Shown here: positions 53,877 through 62,249 of the stretch, in pieces | Numbering within the stretch: the stretch's first letter is position 1 | How the letters are laid out: each line of letters begins with the position of its first letter | Assembly: GCA_015061905.1 (NCBI GenBank) | Contig: SUVQ01000002.1 | Location: forward strand, 62,001 to 126,000 | Direction of reading: 5' to 3' | DNA length: 64,000 nucleotides | Source: Verrucomicrobiota bacterium | Lineage (GTDB): Bacteria; Verrucomicrobiota; Verrucomicrobiia; Opitutales; UBA953 | The notes under the pieces: model-generated | The model's input: the letters and a program-made list of their open reading frames with translations, nothing else | The model's database searches: none | What the model was told of the DNA's origin: nothing | Translations under genes and position numbers: made by a program

Positions 53877-55031
53877 ATGAAGAACTTATTTCTCTCAGCC
53901 GCAATGATGTCGGCATTCGCCGGAATGGCGTTTGCCGCAAACTCCTCATCAACTGCTCCGCAGAGCGACGTTCCCGAATTGAGCGTCGATAAATTCCTCT
54001 CGGCGGCGCACAACATGCAGGAAGCCATCAAAAACGAAGATCCCGTTCTCGAAAAATTCAATCTCGATGTCGACGATCTTCAGATTATGATGCCCGACGA
54101 ACAGTTCCAAGCCGTATGCGATGCCATTTCTTCGCACTACGCGGAAATCGCAATCGGGGACAACAACAGTGCTAAGTTCGAAGACGCAAAAGCGATTTTC
54201 GGAGCGGAAAACGCAAAGGAAATCCAGCCGTTTATCGGAAACCAGCCTGCCATCGACAACGCACGCCGCCAACTCCGCGGTGCCTACGAAGTCTTCGCAG
54301 ACTACCACTCCACGCAGGAACTCGCGTCCTCCGTCGTGGACTGGAACTGGGGCGATTCCTGGGGCGTAACGATTAACCCGAACGTCGGGACACTCGGTAT
54401 GGGGATTGATGCCGGATACGAATTTAACCGCTTCTTTAAAGTCCGCGCCCACTACGGCACGGGCCGCTTGGATACAACGGTAACGCTTTCCGACACGGAT
54501 GCCTCCCTTGAATGGGAAAATCAGGACAACTACGGGCTGTTTGTTGATTGGCACCCGAAAGGTTCGCAGTTCCACGTCACGCTCGGTCTCATGCGCATGG
54601 ATCCGCGCATTCGAGTCGAAGCGAAATACGACGGACACACAAGCCAAGATTTCACGGCGATGGGCGGGTCTAAGTATGATTACTATGTAACCTCCGATTA
54701 CATCATGGAAGGTGAATGGAAAAATGAGATCCAACCGTATGTCGGTATAGGTTGGTCTTCTGACGGAAGCAAAAAACGCACGCTTTATTTCTCCATCGAC
54801 CTCGGTCTCGCTTACTTGGGAGAAGGGAATTACAAGCAAAGTGGATCTCCTCACTTCTACCAACGGGAAAATGGCGGAGCTCCTTCAGCAGGCATTGCTA
54901 ACGCGGACGCAATGGCAACACTCCAGCAGTTCGACTCGAATGTCCGTGAAGCCGTGGATAAAGTGGCGGACTTCCTGAACGACATGTATGTCTATCCGGT
55001 CATCCAGATCGGTGGCGGTATTCGCTTCTAA
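53877..55031 (+). CDS. Outer-membrane beta-barrel protein with helical N-terminal region
   Basis: A 384-residue protein with signal peptide MKNLFLSAAMMSAFAGMAFA. The N-terminal mature part (about 25-150) is helical and acidic; the rest alternates beta strands and turns (GWSSDGSKKRTLYFSIDLGLAYLG) and ends in ...QIGGGIRF with the terminal Phe of barrel proteins. A short helical insert (about 345-370) precedes the last strand. Function is unknown. The ATG at 53877 is chosen because it starts the signal peptide. Confidence 0.78.
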   Translation: MKNLFLSAAMMSAFAGMAFAANSSSTAPQSDVPELSVDKFLSAAHNMQEAIKNEDPVLEKFNLDVDDLQIMMPDEQFQAVCDAISSHYAEIAIGDNNSAKFEDAKAIFGAENAKEIQPFIGNQPAIDNARRQLRGAYEVFADYHSTQELASSVVDWNWGDSWGVTINPNVGTLGMGIDAGYEFNRFFKVRAHYGTGRLDTTVTLSDTDASLEWENQDNYGLFVDWHPKGSQFHVTLGLMRMDPRIRVEAKYDGHTSQDFTAMGGSKYDYYVTSDYIMEGEWKNEIQPYVGIGWSSDGSKKRTLYFSIDLGLAYLGEGNYKQSGSPHFYQRENGGAPSAGIANADAMATLQQFDSNVREAVDKVADFLNDMYVYPVIQIGGGIRF

Positions 55032-55050
55032 TCGGCGTTCCCGCTTACAA

Positions 55051-55088
55051 AAAAAGCTCTTTCGCAGTTTTCTGCGAGAGAGCTTTTT
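55051..55088. terminator. Terminator of the beta-barrel gene
   Basis: AAAAAGCTCTTTCGCAG (55051-55067) pairs with CTGCGAGAGAGCTTTTT (55072-55088) with one mismatch. It is T-tailed on the plus strand and A-fronted, so it can also end rnpB transcripts on the minus strand. Confidence 0.8.
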
Positions 55089-55123
55089 ATTTCCCGAGAA
55101 CGTTTTTTGCGGGAAATTCAAAA

Positions 55124-55520
55124 TCTTCGAGGTGCTATAAGCCGGATTCCGTAGCGCGGGGCGCTTTCGCGTTCCCGCGTTCGCATTCATTCCTCTGAAG
55201 CGCGTTCCCGCGCCTCCCGCCTTGCGGCGGTGCGACATACCCGCGAGCATCGGACGGGCAGCCCGCTCGCCTATTCTGTCTTGCACCGGATTGGGTTTGT
55301 CCTGCCTCCTTCGTTGCCGTCGGAGCGGTGAGCTTTTACCTCGCCTTTTCACCCTTACCCGCGCGTTCCCGCGTAGGCGGTTTGTTTTCTGTGACACTGT
55401 CCGTCAACGCGCCTTGCGACGCGCCGCCCCCGTTTTCACGGGGAATCCTGCCCTGTGGTGTCCGGACTTTCCTCTCGCAAAAACCTGCGTTCCCGCGAGC
55501 GAATGCGCGCACCTCGAAGA
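55124..55520 (-). ncRNA. rnpB: RNase P RNA (bacterial type A)
   Basis: The catalytic RNA that matures tRNA 5-prime ends. On the minus strand the 5-prime TCTTCGAGGTGC and 3-prime GCACCTCGAAGA form a perfect 12-bp P1. Conserved GAGGAAAGTCCGGAC (55474-55460) follows, then ACAGAAAACAAACCGCC (55393-55377), GGTAAGGGTGAAAAGG and the 3-prime GAATCCGGCTTATAGCACC. Four octamer copies sit in variable helices; in each the core can fold as a short stem closed by a GGAA tetraloop. Length is about 397 nt. Confidence 0.95.
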
Positions 55521-55528
55521 CGCCCTCC

Positions 55529-55557
55529 ATTGTCGGAAGAACTTTCCGAAAAAGCAA
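55529..55557 (-). promoter_or_regulatory. Likely rnpB promoter
   Basis: TTGCTT (55557-55552) and GACAAT (55534-55529) on the minus strand are spaced by exactly 17 bp and end 8 bp before the rnpB P1 start. Confidence 0.55.
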
Positions 55558-55797
55558 ACGGAAATTTGTTGTTCCGGGCGGAACAAGAGTGGAAAAGTGG
55601 AAGAGTGGATTCGGTGCACTTTATGATGAGGCAAGGCGCACTCGTTGCGTTCTCTATTTACAATTCCGCGGAAATAATACAGAATGAACACTTCCTTTTT
55701 TTACAGATTGGGCGCGGTGCCTGATCGGAAGGGAAAAACAACCATCAACCCTGCGCAAACACGAAGTTTTCGCAGATCAAGAAAGTTAAAACCACAA

Positions 55798-57507
55798 ATG
55801 TCATCCTTAATGGAACAGCTGCTCGCTGAAAGCAGCTTCGGAACGCTCACCCCGGGCTCTATCATCAAAGGCACGGTTATCGAAATTCGCCAAAACGACG
55901 TTGTTGTCGACATCGGCGGCAAATCCGAAGGGGTCGTTCCCGCAAATGAATTCGCCGACATCACGGAAGTCCAAATCGGCGACGAGATTGAAGTCTATCT
56001 CGAAAAAACCGAAGACCGTAACGGCGCTCCCGTCATCTCCTACGACAAAGCGCAACAAAAGAAGAACTGGGAAACCATCGTCGCCGAATGCAAGGAAGGC
56101 TCCATCCTTCCGGGTCGCGTCAAAGCGAAAGTCAAAGGCGGGCTCATTGTTTCGATGGGCATCGATGCGTTCCTTCCGGCTTCGCAAATCGACGTTCAGC
56201 CGCCGAAGAATCTCGACCAATACATCGGCCAAACCTACGACTTCAAGGTCCTGAAAATCAATCTCGACCGCAAAAACATTGTTATTTCCCGCCGCGAGCT
56301 CATCGAAGAACAACGCAACGAAAAGCGCCGCGCCCTTCTCGACGAAATCAAGCCGGGCGACATCCGCCGCGGTATCGTCAAGAATCTCACGGACTACGGT
56401 GCCTTCATCGATCTCGACGGTTTGGACGGCTTGCTCCACATCACGGATATGAGCTGGGGTCGCATTTCTCACCCGAAGGAAGTTCTCTCCATCGGCGAAG
56501 AAATCAACGTCATGATTATTGAAGTCGATCGCGACCGCGAACGCGTTTCTCTCGGACTCAAGCAATGCACGAGCAACCCGTGGGAATCCATCGAAAAGAA
56601 ATACCCGGTCGGAGCGAAAGTTCACGGCAAGGTCGTCAACCTCGTTCAATACGGCGCGTTTGTCGAAATCGAACAAGGCGTTGAAGGGCTCGTTCACGTC
56701 ACGGAACTTTCCTGGACGAAGCGCATTGCAAAACCGAGCGACGTTCTCAAGATCGGTCAGGAAGTTGACGCCGTCATTCTCGGCATCAACAAGGAAGAAC
56801 AGAAAATCTCCCTCGGCATCCGCCAGCTCGAACCGAATCCGTGGGATATGGTTCGCCACAACTACCCGGTCGGCGCCCGCGTTCACGGCAAGGTCCGCAA
56901 CCTCACGACGTTCGGCGCGTTTGTCGAACTCGAAGAAGGTATCGACGGCATGGTTCACGTTTCCGACATGAGCTGGACGCGTCGCATTAATCACCCGGGC
57001 GAAATGCTCAAGAAGGGCGACGAAGTCGAAGCTATCGTTCTCGACGTCGATGTCGACCAGCAACGCATCGCTCTCGGCATGAAGCAAACGCAGGACGACC
57101 CGTGGTCTGACGTGGATCGCAAATTCCACATCGGCGATATCGTTTCCGGCAAGGTTACGAAGATCACGGCGTTCGGTGCGTTCATCGAACTCGAAGACGC
57201 GATCGACGGTCTCGTCCACATCTCCCAAATCGGTGAAGACCACGTCGAAAAAATCAAAGACGTGCTCAAAATCGGACAGGAAGTTTCCGCCCGCGTCATC
57301 AAAATCGACAAGGACGATCGCCGCATCGGACTCTCGATCAAGGCCGCGAACTACGACTCCGCGCAACTCCAAGCGGAAATCCGCGCTTACGACCGCATCC
57401 GCGGAAACTCCGGCGACCGCAACAATGCGCCGCAAACGACCTCGACGGCGTCCGACGACAAGGGCTTCGGCTCCCTCGGCGACCTCCTCGACAAAGCGTC
57501 GTTCTAA
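55798..57507 (+). CDS. rpsA: 30S ribosomal protein S1
   Basis: RNA-binding protein that unfolds mRNA for initiation on the 30S subunit. The 569 residues hold six S1/OB repeats; the central ones are well conserved, for example RRGIVKNLTDYGAFIDLDGLDGLLHITDMSWGRISHPKEVL. Translation is taken from the ATG at 55798 (MSSLMEQLL), since the upstream part is Arg-rich and unlike S1. No strong Shine-Dalgarno is seen, common for rpsA. The 277-bp upstream gap holds the rnpB promoter and the rpsA leader. It has one octamer copy (near 55936, codons VP), an unusually low count. Confidence 0.95.
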   Translation: MSSLMEQLLAESSFGTLTPGSIIKGTVIEIRQNDVVVDIGGKSEGVVPANEFADITEVQIGDEIEVYLEKTEDRNGAPVISYDKAQQKKNWETIVAECKEGSILPGRVKAKVKGGLIVSMGIDAFLPASQIDVQPPKNLDQYIGQTYDFKVLKINLDRKNIVISRRELIEEQRNEKRRALLDEIKPGDIRRGIVKNLTDYGAFIDLDGLDGLLHITDMSWGRISHPKEVLSIGEEINVMIIEVDRDRERVSLGLKQCTSNPWESIEKKYPVGAKVHGKVVNLVQYGAFVEIEQGVEGLVHVTELSWTKRIAKPSDVLKIGQEVDAVILGINKEEQKISLGIRQLEPNPWDMVRHNYPVGARVHGKVRNLTTFGAFVELEEGIDGMVHVSDMSWTRRINHPGEMLKKGDEVEAIVLDVDVDQQRIALGMKQTQDDPWSDVDRKFHIGDIVSGKVTKITAFGAFIELEDAIDGLVHISQIGEDHVEKIKDVLKIGQEVSARVIKIDKDDRRIGLSIKAANYDSAQLQAEIRAYDRIRGNSGDRNNAPQTTSTASDDKGFGSLGDLLDKASF

Positions 57508-57530
57508 TCCGGATTTTAAAATCCGAAACA

Positions 57531-57573
57531 AAAAAACGTTCCCGCAGGTTTTCCTCGGGAACGTTTTTTTTTG
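57531..57573. terminator. rpsA terminator, inverted motif pair
   Basis: AAAAAACGTTCCCG (57531-57544) pairs with CGGGAACGTTTTTT (57556-57569) plus more T. The A-run and T-run make it usable from both strands. Confidence 0.88.
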
Positions 57574-57610
57574 TGCGAAACACGGGAGAAAGGAACCGCG
57601 AATTACGATG

Positions 57611-57766
57611 CGAACAAAGGGGAAGCGGCACTCCTGCCGCTTCTGCAGAAAATAGCGTGCGTCCCTAACGTAAATTTTTGTGAAACGCATTGCGTGCGAA
57701 AGCGAAAAAACCTTCTCTTTCGCACCGCGTTCCCGTCGGAAGCGGCAAGAGTGCCGCTTCTCCCAT
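57611..57766. repeat. 156-bp direct repeat, copy A
   Basis: The same 156 bp recurs at 60077-60232 without indels and, by eye, with three substitutions. Each end carries a hairpin of the type GAAGCGGCACTCCTGCCGCTTC; the right-end hairpin is the reverse complement of the left one but for one base. The layout resembles a REP doublet or small MITE. It has no open frame of note and begins 38 bp after the rpsA terminator. Confidence 0.9.
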
Positions 57767-57953
57767 AACGCACCGCAAAGCGGCGGCGATTTTTTTCCGA
57801 ATCACTCCGAAATAAAACCCCATCGGCTTTTTCGCGAAAATGCTTGTAAACCGTTTTTTTTTTGTAAAATCGGTCTTTCTAAACGGGACATTTCCTCCTA
57901 ACAAACAAAAAGCACGGTGCTTTTTCAAAATGTCTCAAAACACAAGGTTTCTC
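57767..57953. other. Leader region of the PEP-CTERM gene with terminator-like hairpin
   Basis: AT-rich leader. AAAAAGCAC (57907-57915) and GTGCTTTTT (57917-57925) form a terminator-like hairpin 28 bp before the ATG, which could attenuate transcription. TCCTCC at 57892-57897 resembles an anti-Shine-Dalgarno sequence. No promoter stands out. Confidence 0.4.
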
Positions 57954-59981
57954 ATGAAAACAAAATTATCCTTTATCACACTCCTCGCTTCCGCCGTCGC
58001 GGGAACGCCTCTTTTTTCCGCCGAAGAAGACTATTCTTACGGTGCTCTTTCTGGATGGGATTTCAGCAATCAAGATCTCTCATTTTCAAATTTTTATTGT
58101 GCAGATTTGGCAAACGCTAAATTTGTAAACGCAATTTTGATAAATGCTAATTTTTCTAGCGCGAATTCACGAGTTCGTACAAATCTCACTAATGCCAATT
58201 TAGAAAACGCCAATCTTTCCAATGTGAATTTTGAATTGGCAACATTAGATAACACGAATTTTGAAAATGCGATTATTACGGGTGCAAATTTTAAAGGTGC
58301 ATACTCTCTTACGAATGAGCAGATTTATTCAACCCAAAGCTATCGGGAGAAAAATTTGAGAGGGTGTGACTTTGGCTATTTCTATGCACCTAATTTAAAC
58401 TTCTACGAACAAGATCTTGAGAATGCCGTATTTACTCGCGCCACGATTTCCGAATCAAATTTTAACGACACAAATCTTACAAACGCAGTTTTCCAAAGAG
58501 CAAATTTATCCGGCACAACGTTTTTTAATGCGATAATTGTTGGTGCAGATTTTGTCGATACGACAAAAAGGGGATTTACCAAAGAGCAACTATACTCAAC
58601 CCAAAGCTACCAAGACTATTGCTTGGAAGGAATCGATTTTAGGTATAACGATTTTTCCGGATGGAATTTTTCCAAACAAAATCTCACGAATGTAAATTTT
58701 GATTCGGCTGAGTTAACAAGAGCCGATCTCTCCGGCGCGACCATTGTCGGAGCTAATTTTGACGAAACGGTTTCGAAAGGTTTTACTCAAGAGCAACTTT
58801 ATTCCACAAAAAGCTACGGCGAAGGAATCCTGGTCGGAATCAGCTTAAGGAATAATACGCTTTCCGGCTGGAATTTCAGAAATCAAAATCTCACGGGAGC
58901 AAATTTCTCCTTAAGCACTCTAAAGGAAACGGATTTTCGAGGCTCGGTCGGCTTCGGTTTGATGTGGGATTCCGATAAGAAATCATTTTACTATCATGAT
59001 ACGAGCGGAACAAACAACCATGATACGAACGGAACGAACGTAATTCTCGCAGACGGAACAATCGGAAATTTCGATGTGACGACGGGAACGAATTTCCGGA
59101 TTTGCGCACACGAAATTTCCGCAAAACTAAATGACAACGGAATAATTGCGGACGGCGGAAATATGGAACTTGCCGGCGGTGTGCTTGAAGTAAACGGAAC
59201 GTTGGTAAACTACGGGAACATCAGCATCAATGCGCGCCAAAACGGCGGGAACGCACAAATAGTGATTAAAAATGAAGCAGGTCTTACCAACGCCGGAACG
59301 ATACTTATTCATGCCGGAAGCCTCTCGGAAAAAGAATCCGTCACGATTTTTGCCAACGCCGGCGGAGATGCGGTTGCGTTCAACCAAGGCACCATCAAAG
59401 CGTTTGGCGGAACTTACGCAAACGGCATTTTCACGGCAGGCGCAAAGAACGAAGCCGTAGCGGGAACGCCCCTGAATGTTGAAGTCAGCGTCGGCTCATC
59501 AATTACGATTGAGGACAACAATCGTGAAACGGAAACGGGCGCTAAGCACACGGTTTCATTATCGGCTTCGGCTCCGGTTGTCATTGAGTCGATTACGAAT
59601 CTCGATATTGCCGAAATTGTTCTCGGCGAAACGACTTACGAAATCGGAGCTTCGTGGGATTTCAAATTCTCCGAAAAAGCCGACGATACGGAAGTTTTGG
59701 TGACGATGCAGGTCGGCGCCGGGCTTTCTTTGGACACGATTAAAGTTTTCCACCGCTCGAACGAAGCCGGGGCAGCGTGGACGGATTACACCGACAATGT
59801 CGGAAGCCTCACATATAATTCCGTTACGGGAGAACTCAGCTTCCTTGCGACGGATTTTTCAAGCTACGCCGCCACGGGAACGCACAGCAGCATTGCCGTT
59901 CCCGAGCCGTCGGCATTCGGTTTGCTCGCGGGTATCGGCGCGTTGGCGCTCGTAGCTTCGCGTCGCCGCCGTCGCGATTAA
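57954..59981 (+). CDS. Pentapeptide-repeat PEP-CTERM surface protein
   Basis: A 675-residue secreted protein. Signal peptide 1-22; about 30-330 is a pentapeptide-repeat beta helix (LANAKFVNAILINANFSSAN, LTNANLENANLSNVNF) interrupted three times by a conserved insert with EQ(I/L)YSTQSY and a following LSGWNF-QNLT turn. Residues about 350-560 are Gly/Asn/Thr-rich beta repeats, and the end is VPEPSAFGLLAGIGALALVA then five Arg: a PEP-CTERM signal for exosortase processing (no exosortase in the window). The repeat domain is AT-rich and lacks the octamer, whereas the rest has five copies. It lies between two 156-bp repeats. Confidence 0.88.
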   Translation: MKTKLSFITLLASAVAGTPLFSAEEDYSYGALSGWDFSNQDLSFSNFYCADLANAKFVNAILINANFSSANSRVRTNLTNANLENANLSNVNFELATLDNTNFENAIITGANFKGAYSLTNEQIYSTQSYREKNLRGCDFGYFYAPNLNFYEQDLENAVFTRATISESNFNDTNLTNAVFQRANLSGTTFFNAIIVGADFVDTTKRGFTKEQLYSTQSYQDYCLEGIDFRYNDFSGWNFSKQNLTNVNFDSAELTRADLSGATIVGANFDETVSKGFTQEQLYSTKSYGEGILVGISLRNNTLSGWNFRNQNLTGANFSLSTLKETDFRGSVGFGLMWDSDKKSFYYHDTSGTNNHDTNGTNVILADGTIGNFDVTTGTNFRICAHEISAKLNDNGIIADGGNMELAGGVLEVNGTLVNYGNISINARQNGGNAQIVIKNEAGLTNAGTILIHAGSLSEKESVTIFANAGGDAVAFNQGTIKAFGGTYANGIFTAGAKNEAVAGTPLNVEVSVGSSITIEDNNRETETGAKHTVSLSASAPVVIESITNLDIAEIVLGETTYEIGASWDFKFSEKADDTEVLVTMQVGAGLSLDTIKVFHRSNEAGAAWTDYTDNVGSLTYNSVTGELSFLATDFSSYAATGTHSSIAVPEPSAFGLLAGIGALALVASRRRRRD

Positions 59982-60023
59982 TCGCAGAGCGATTGTGGAT
60001 TTCAAATTATTTGTGATAAAAAA

Positions 60024-60053
60024 GCGTTCCCGTGGCGAAAGTCGCGGGAACGC
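60024..60053 (-). terminator. Minus-strand terminator after the PEP-CTERM gene
   Basis: GCGTTCCCG (60024-60032) and CGGGAACGC (60045-60053) pair; the T-run (TTTTTT) lies on the minus strand side only. No minus-strand gene upstream of it is visible, so it may end an antisense transcript or be part of the repeat area. Confidence 0.55.
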
Positions 60054-60076
60054 ACACGCAACGTATCCGCAGGAGA

Positions 60077-60232
60077 CGAACAAAGGGGAAGCGGCACTCC
60101 TGCCGCTTCTGCAGAAAATAGCGTGCATCCCTAACGTAAATTTTTGAGAAACGCATTGCGTGCGAAAGCGAAAAAACCTTCTCTTTCGCACCGAGTTCCC
60201 GTCGGAAGCGGCAAGAGTGCCGCTTCTCCCAT
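60077..60232. repeat. 156-bp direct repeat, copy B
   Basis: Second copy of the element at 57611-57766, same orientation. Differences seen by eye are single substitutions near 60127, 60147 and 60195; the last changes CGTTCCCG to AGTTCCCG and so removes an octamer. The rest of the 391-bp gap before the next gene holds the hairpin at 60024, one further octamer near 60263, and a C7-T10 run. Confidence 0.9.
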
Positions 60233-60372
60233 TATTCCCGTAAATCTCCGAGCGACAACATCGTTCCCGCACATAGTCTCCGAACGAGACAAACACGGTC
60301 GCCCCCCCCTTTTTTTTTTAATTCGGGAAAATTTTCTTGCTCACGCATAGTCGATTAAAAGAAAATGTTTTC

Positions 60373-62202
60373 GTGAAATACGCCCCTAAATTTACCGTCG
60401 CCCTTTGCGCGCTTTTGTTGGCGCTGAATCCGTGTGTTCCGTCCGCGTTTGCGGACGTTCCCGTGAAATCGAAATCGACGCAATCCGCCGCCAAGAAAAA
60501 AACCGCAGCGAAGACGTCCGGGAAAAAAGCTTCGGACAAAAAAGGCGACGCCAAGAAATCTTCCGACAAGGACGATAAAAAAGCCGCGCCGACCGGAGGC
60601 GAATGGGGCGATCCCGGCAAGCTTCAGCGCCGCATCGAGCAAAGTATCGGCAAAAATTTCAAAACGTGGTCTCCGGCGGAACTCGACAAATTTTTCAAGG
60701 ACGAAGACAATCTCAAAAACCTTGCCCGCTGGGAACTGCTTCGCGCGCTTCAGGAAGACGAAGAGGAATTTAAGGATTTTAAAATGTCCGTGAAAAAATC
60801 CGACGTTCGTCGCTTTTACGGAGAATTTTCGGACGACTTAGAATGGATTGAAGGCTACCTCTACACGGCTCCGCCGAAAAACGCACATTTTGCCATGAAG
60901 CTTCTTCGCGCATTTATCGAAAAAGACGAAGAAGTCAAAAGCGTTCCCGCGATAAAAAAAATCGCCACCGGCGTTGTCGGGGAATTTTCCCGGCGCGGGT
61001 GGTTTGACGATGAATTTGAAACGGATCCGGAACTCAAAATCAAAAACGGGCCGACCCGCATCTACAAGCGCTTCAAATTTTTCTCGGAAAGCTGGCGCGA
61101 AAAACGTTTGAATAAAATTTTTGACGATTTGGATTTTTGGGACACACGAATTATCGTCGGCGTAACCGGACGCACGAACAATATTTATTTCGGAAGCGAA
61201 GAATCGCTACGTTGGGGGCAAGACAACGTCAAACTCCCCGAAGCCGGCTACGCAAGCCCGCGCGATATTTTCCAAATGCCTTACCGCCTTTGGAACAAGG
61301 TCGGCGACAGCGTCCACTCGTCCGATTACTACGCACCCTTCATGAGTTGGTATGGAAACAATCAGCTCAAGCGCGCACGAGAAGTAGGCTGCGTTTGCGG
61401 CGGTGTCTCGCACTACGGAGCCACGGCTGCCTGCGCAAACGGCATTCCCGCCGTTACAATGGGCGAGCCGGGGCACTGCGCGTTTGCCACGCGTCAAAAG
61501 GGCAAGTGGCGGGACAACAACTCGGTTGCATGGGATCGTAGCCTTCATTGGCGGCTTTGGGACGAAACCTCGTGGCAATTTCTTCATTTAACGCAAGCGG
61601 TTTACGACGATGTTAAAACCGCCTACGCCGCATTCCGCGCGGGAACGCTCGCGCGCATCGTCGCGTCCGAAAAGAAAAAGCCGACTCCGGATCGCGTGCT
61701 TGAGCTCTACGAATACGCGATCGAAAAACAGCCGATAAATTTCCCGATCTGGCGCGAATATCTTGAATTTGCCCAAGCGCAGAAAAAAGACAAGGCGTTT
61801 TGGAAGAATGCGCAAAAGAAAATTCTCGATGCCTTTTTGCCGGAATTTCCGGATGTTGCCGCCACGCTTCTCGGGAAAATCGTTTATCCGAACCTGCTCC
61901 CGCTGATTGATAACGACGACGAAAAAATCGCTCTCTTTTCGAATTTTTGGGAAAAATCCGAAAGTTTCGGTTGCGGTCGCTGGGATTGCGAAGCGTCCTG
62001 GGAATACGAAATCCGCGCACTCGGCGGGAACGCCGAAAGCTACAAGGCGTTTCGCAAAAATTATAATGCGAAAGAACCTTCCAAGCCGCCGAGCGGCGGT
62101 GCCGCCGGGCGTTATTTGGAGAAAATTGCGCCTCTTGTCTCCGCCAAAAAGGATTATTCCAAGTGCTTCGAACTCTGGAAATCGGGAACGCCGAGAAAAT
62201 AA
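60373..62202 (+). CDS. Secreted transglutaminase-like protein
   Basis: A 609-residue protein from a GTG at 60373 (a TTG at 60337 is the alternative; no ATG is available). Signal peptide VKYAPKFTVALCALLLALNPCVPSAFA, then a Lys-rich low-complexity stretch (KSTQSAAKKKTAAKTSGKKA), a helical region, and a core with REVGCVCGGVSHYGATAACANGIP (C340, C342) and MGEPGHCAFATR (H368) followed by HWRLWDETSW. This Cys-His arrangement resembles transglutaminase-fold peptidases or amidases. The C-terminal part has tetratrico-like helices (YEYAIEKQPINFPIWREYLEFAQ). The next gene encodes a secreted thioredoxin-like protein. Confidence 0.75.
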   Translation: MKYAPKFTVALCALLLALNPCVPSAFADVPVKSKSTQSAAKKKTAAKTSGKKASDKKGDAKKSSDKDDKKAAPTGGEWGDPGKLQRRIEQSIGKNFKTWSPAELDKFFKDEDNLKNLARWELLRALQEDEEEFKDFKMSVKKSDVRRFYGEFSDDLEWIEGYLYTAPPKNAHFAMKLLRAFIEKDEEVKSVPAIKKIATGVVGEFSRRGWFDDEFETDPELKIKNGPTRIYKRFKFFSESWREKRLNKIFDDLDFWDTRIIVGVTGRTNNIYFGSEESLRWGQDNVKLPEAGYASPRDIFQMPYRLWNKVGDSVHSSDYYAPFMSWYGNNQLKRAREVGCVCGGVSHYGATAACANGIPAVTMGEPGHCAFATRQKGKWRDNNSVAWDRSLHWRLWDETSWQFLHLTQAVYDDVKTAYAAFRAGTLARIVASEKKKPTPDRVLELYEYAIEKQPINFPIWREYLEFAQAQKKDKAFWKNAQKKILDAFLPEFPDVAATLLGKIVYPNLLPLIDNDDEKIALFSNFWEKSESFGCGRWDCEASWEYEIRALGGNAESYKAFRKNYNAKEPSKPPSGGAAGRYLEKIAPLVSAKKDYSKCFELWKSGTPRK

Positions 62203-62249
62203 CGGCAAGCTTTCCGTTTTTCGAACCTTCAAAAAAGGAAAACATTTCT

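Noticed and set aside
55807-57690. Minus-strand open frame of 627 codons opposite rpsA
   Set aside because: Antisense shadow of ribosomal protein S1; its apparent repeats mirror the S1 domains.
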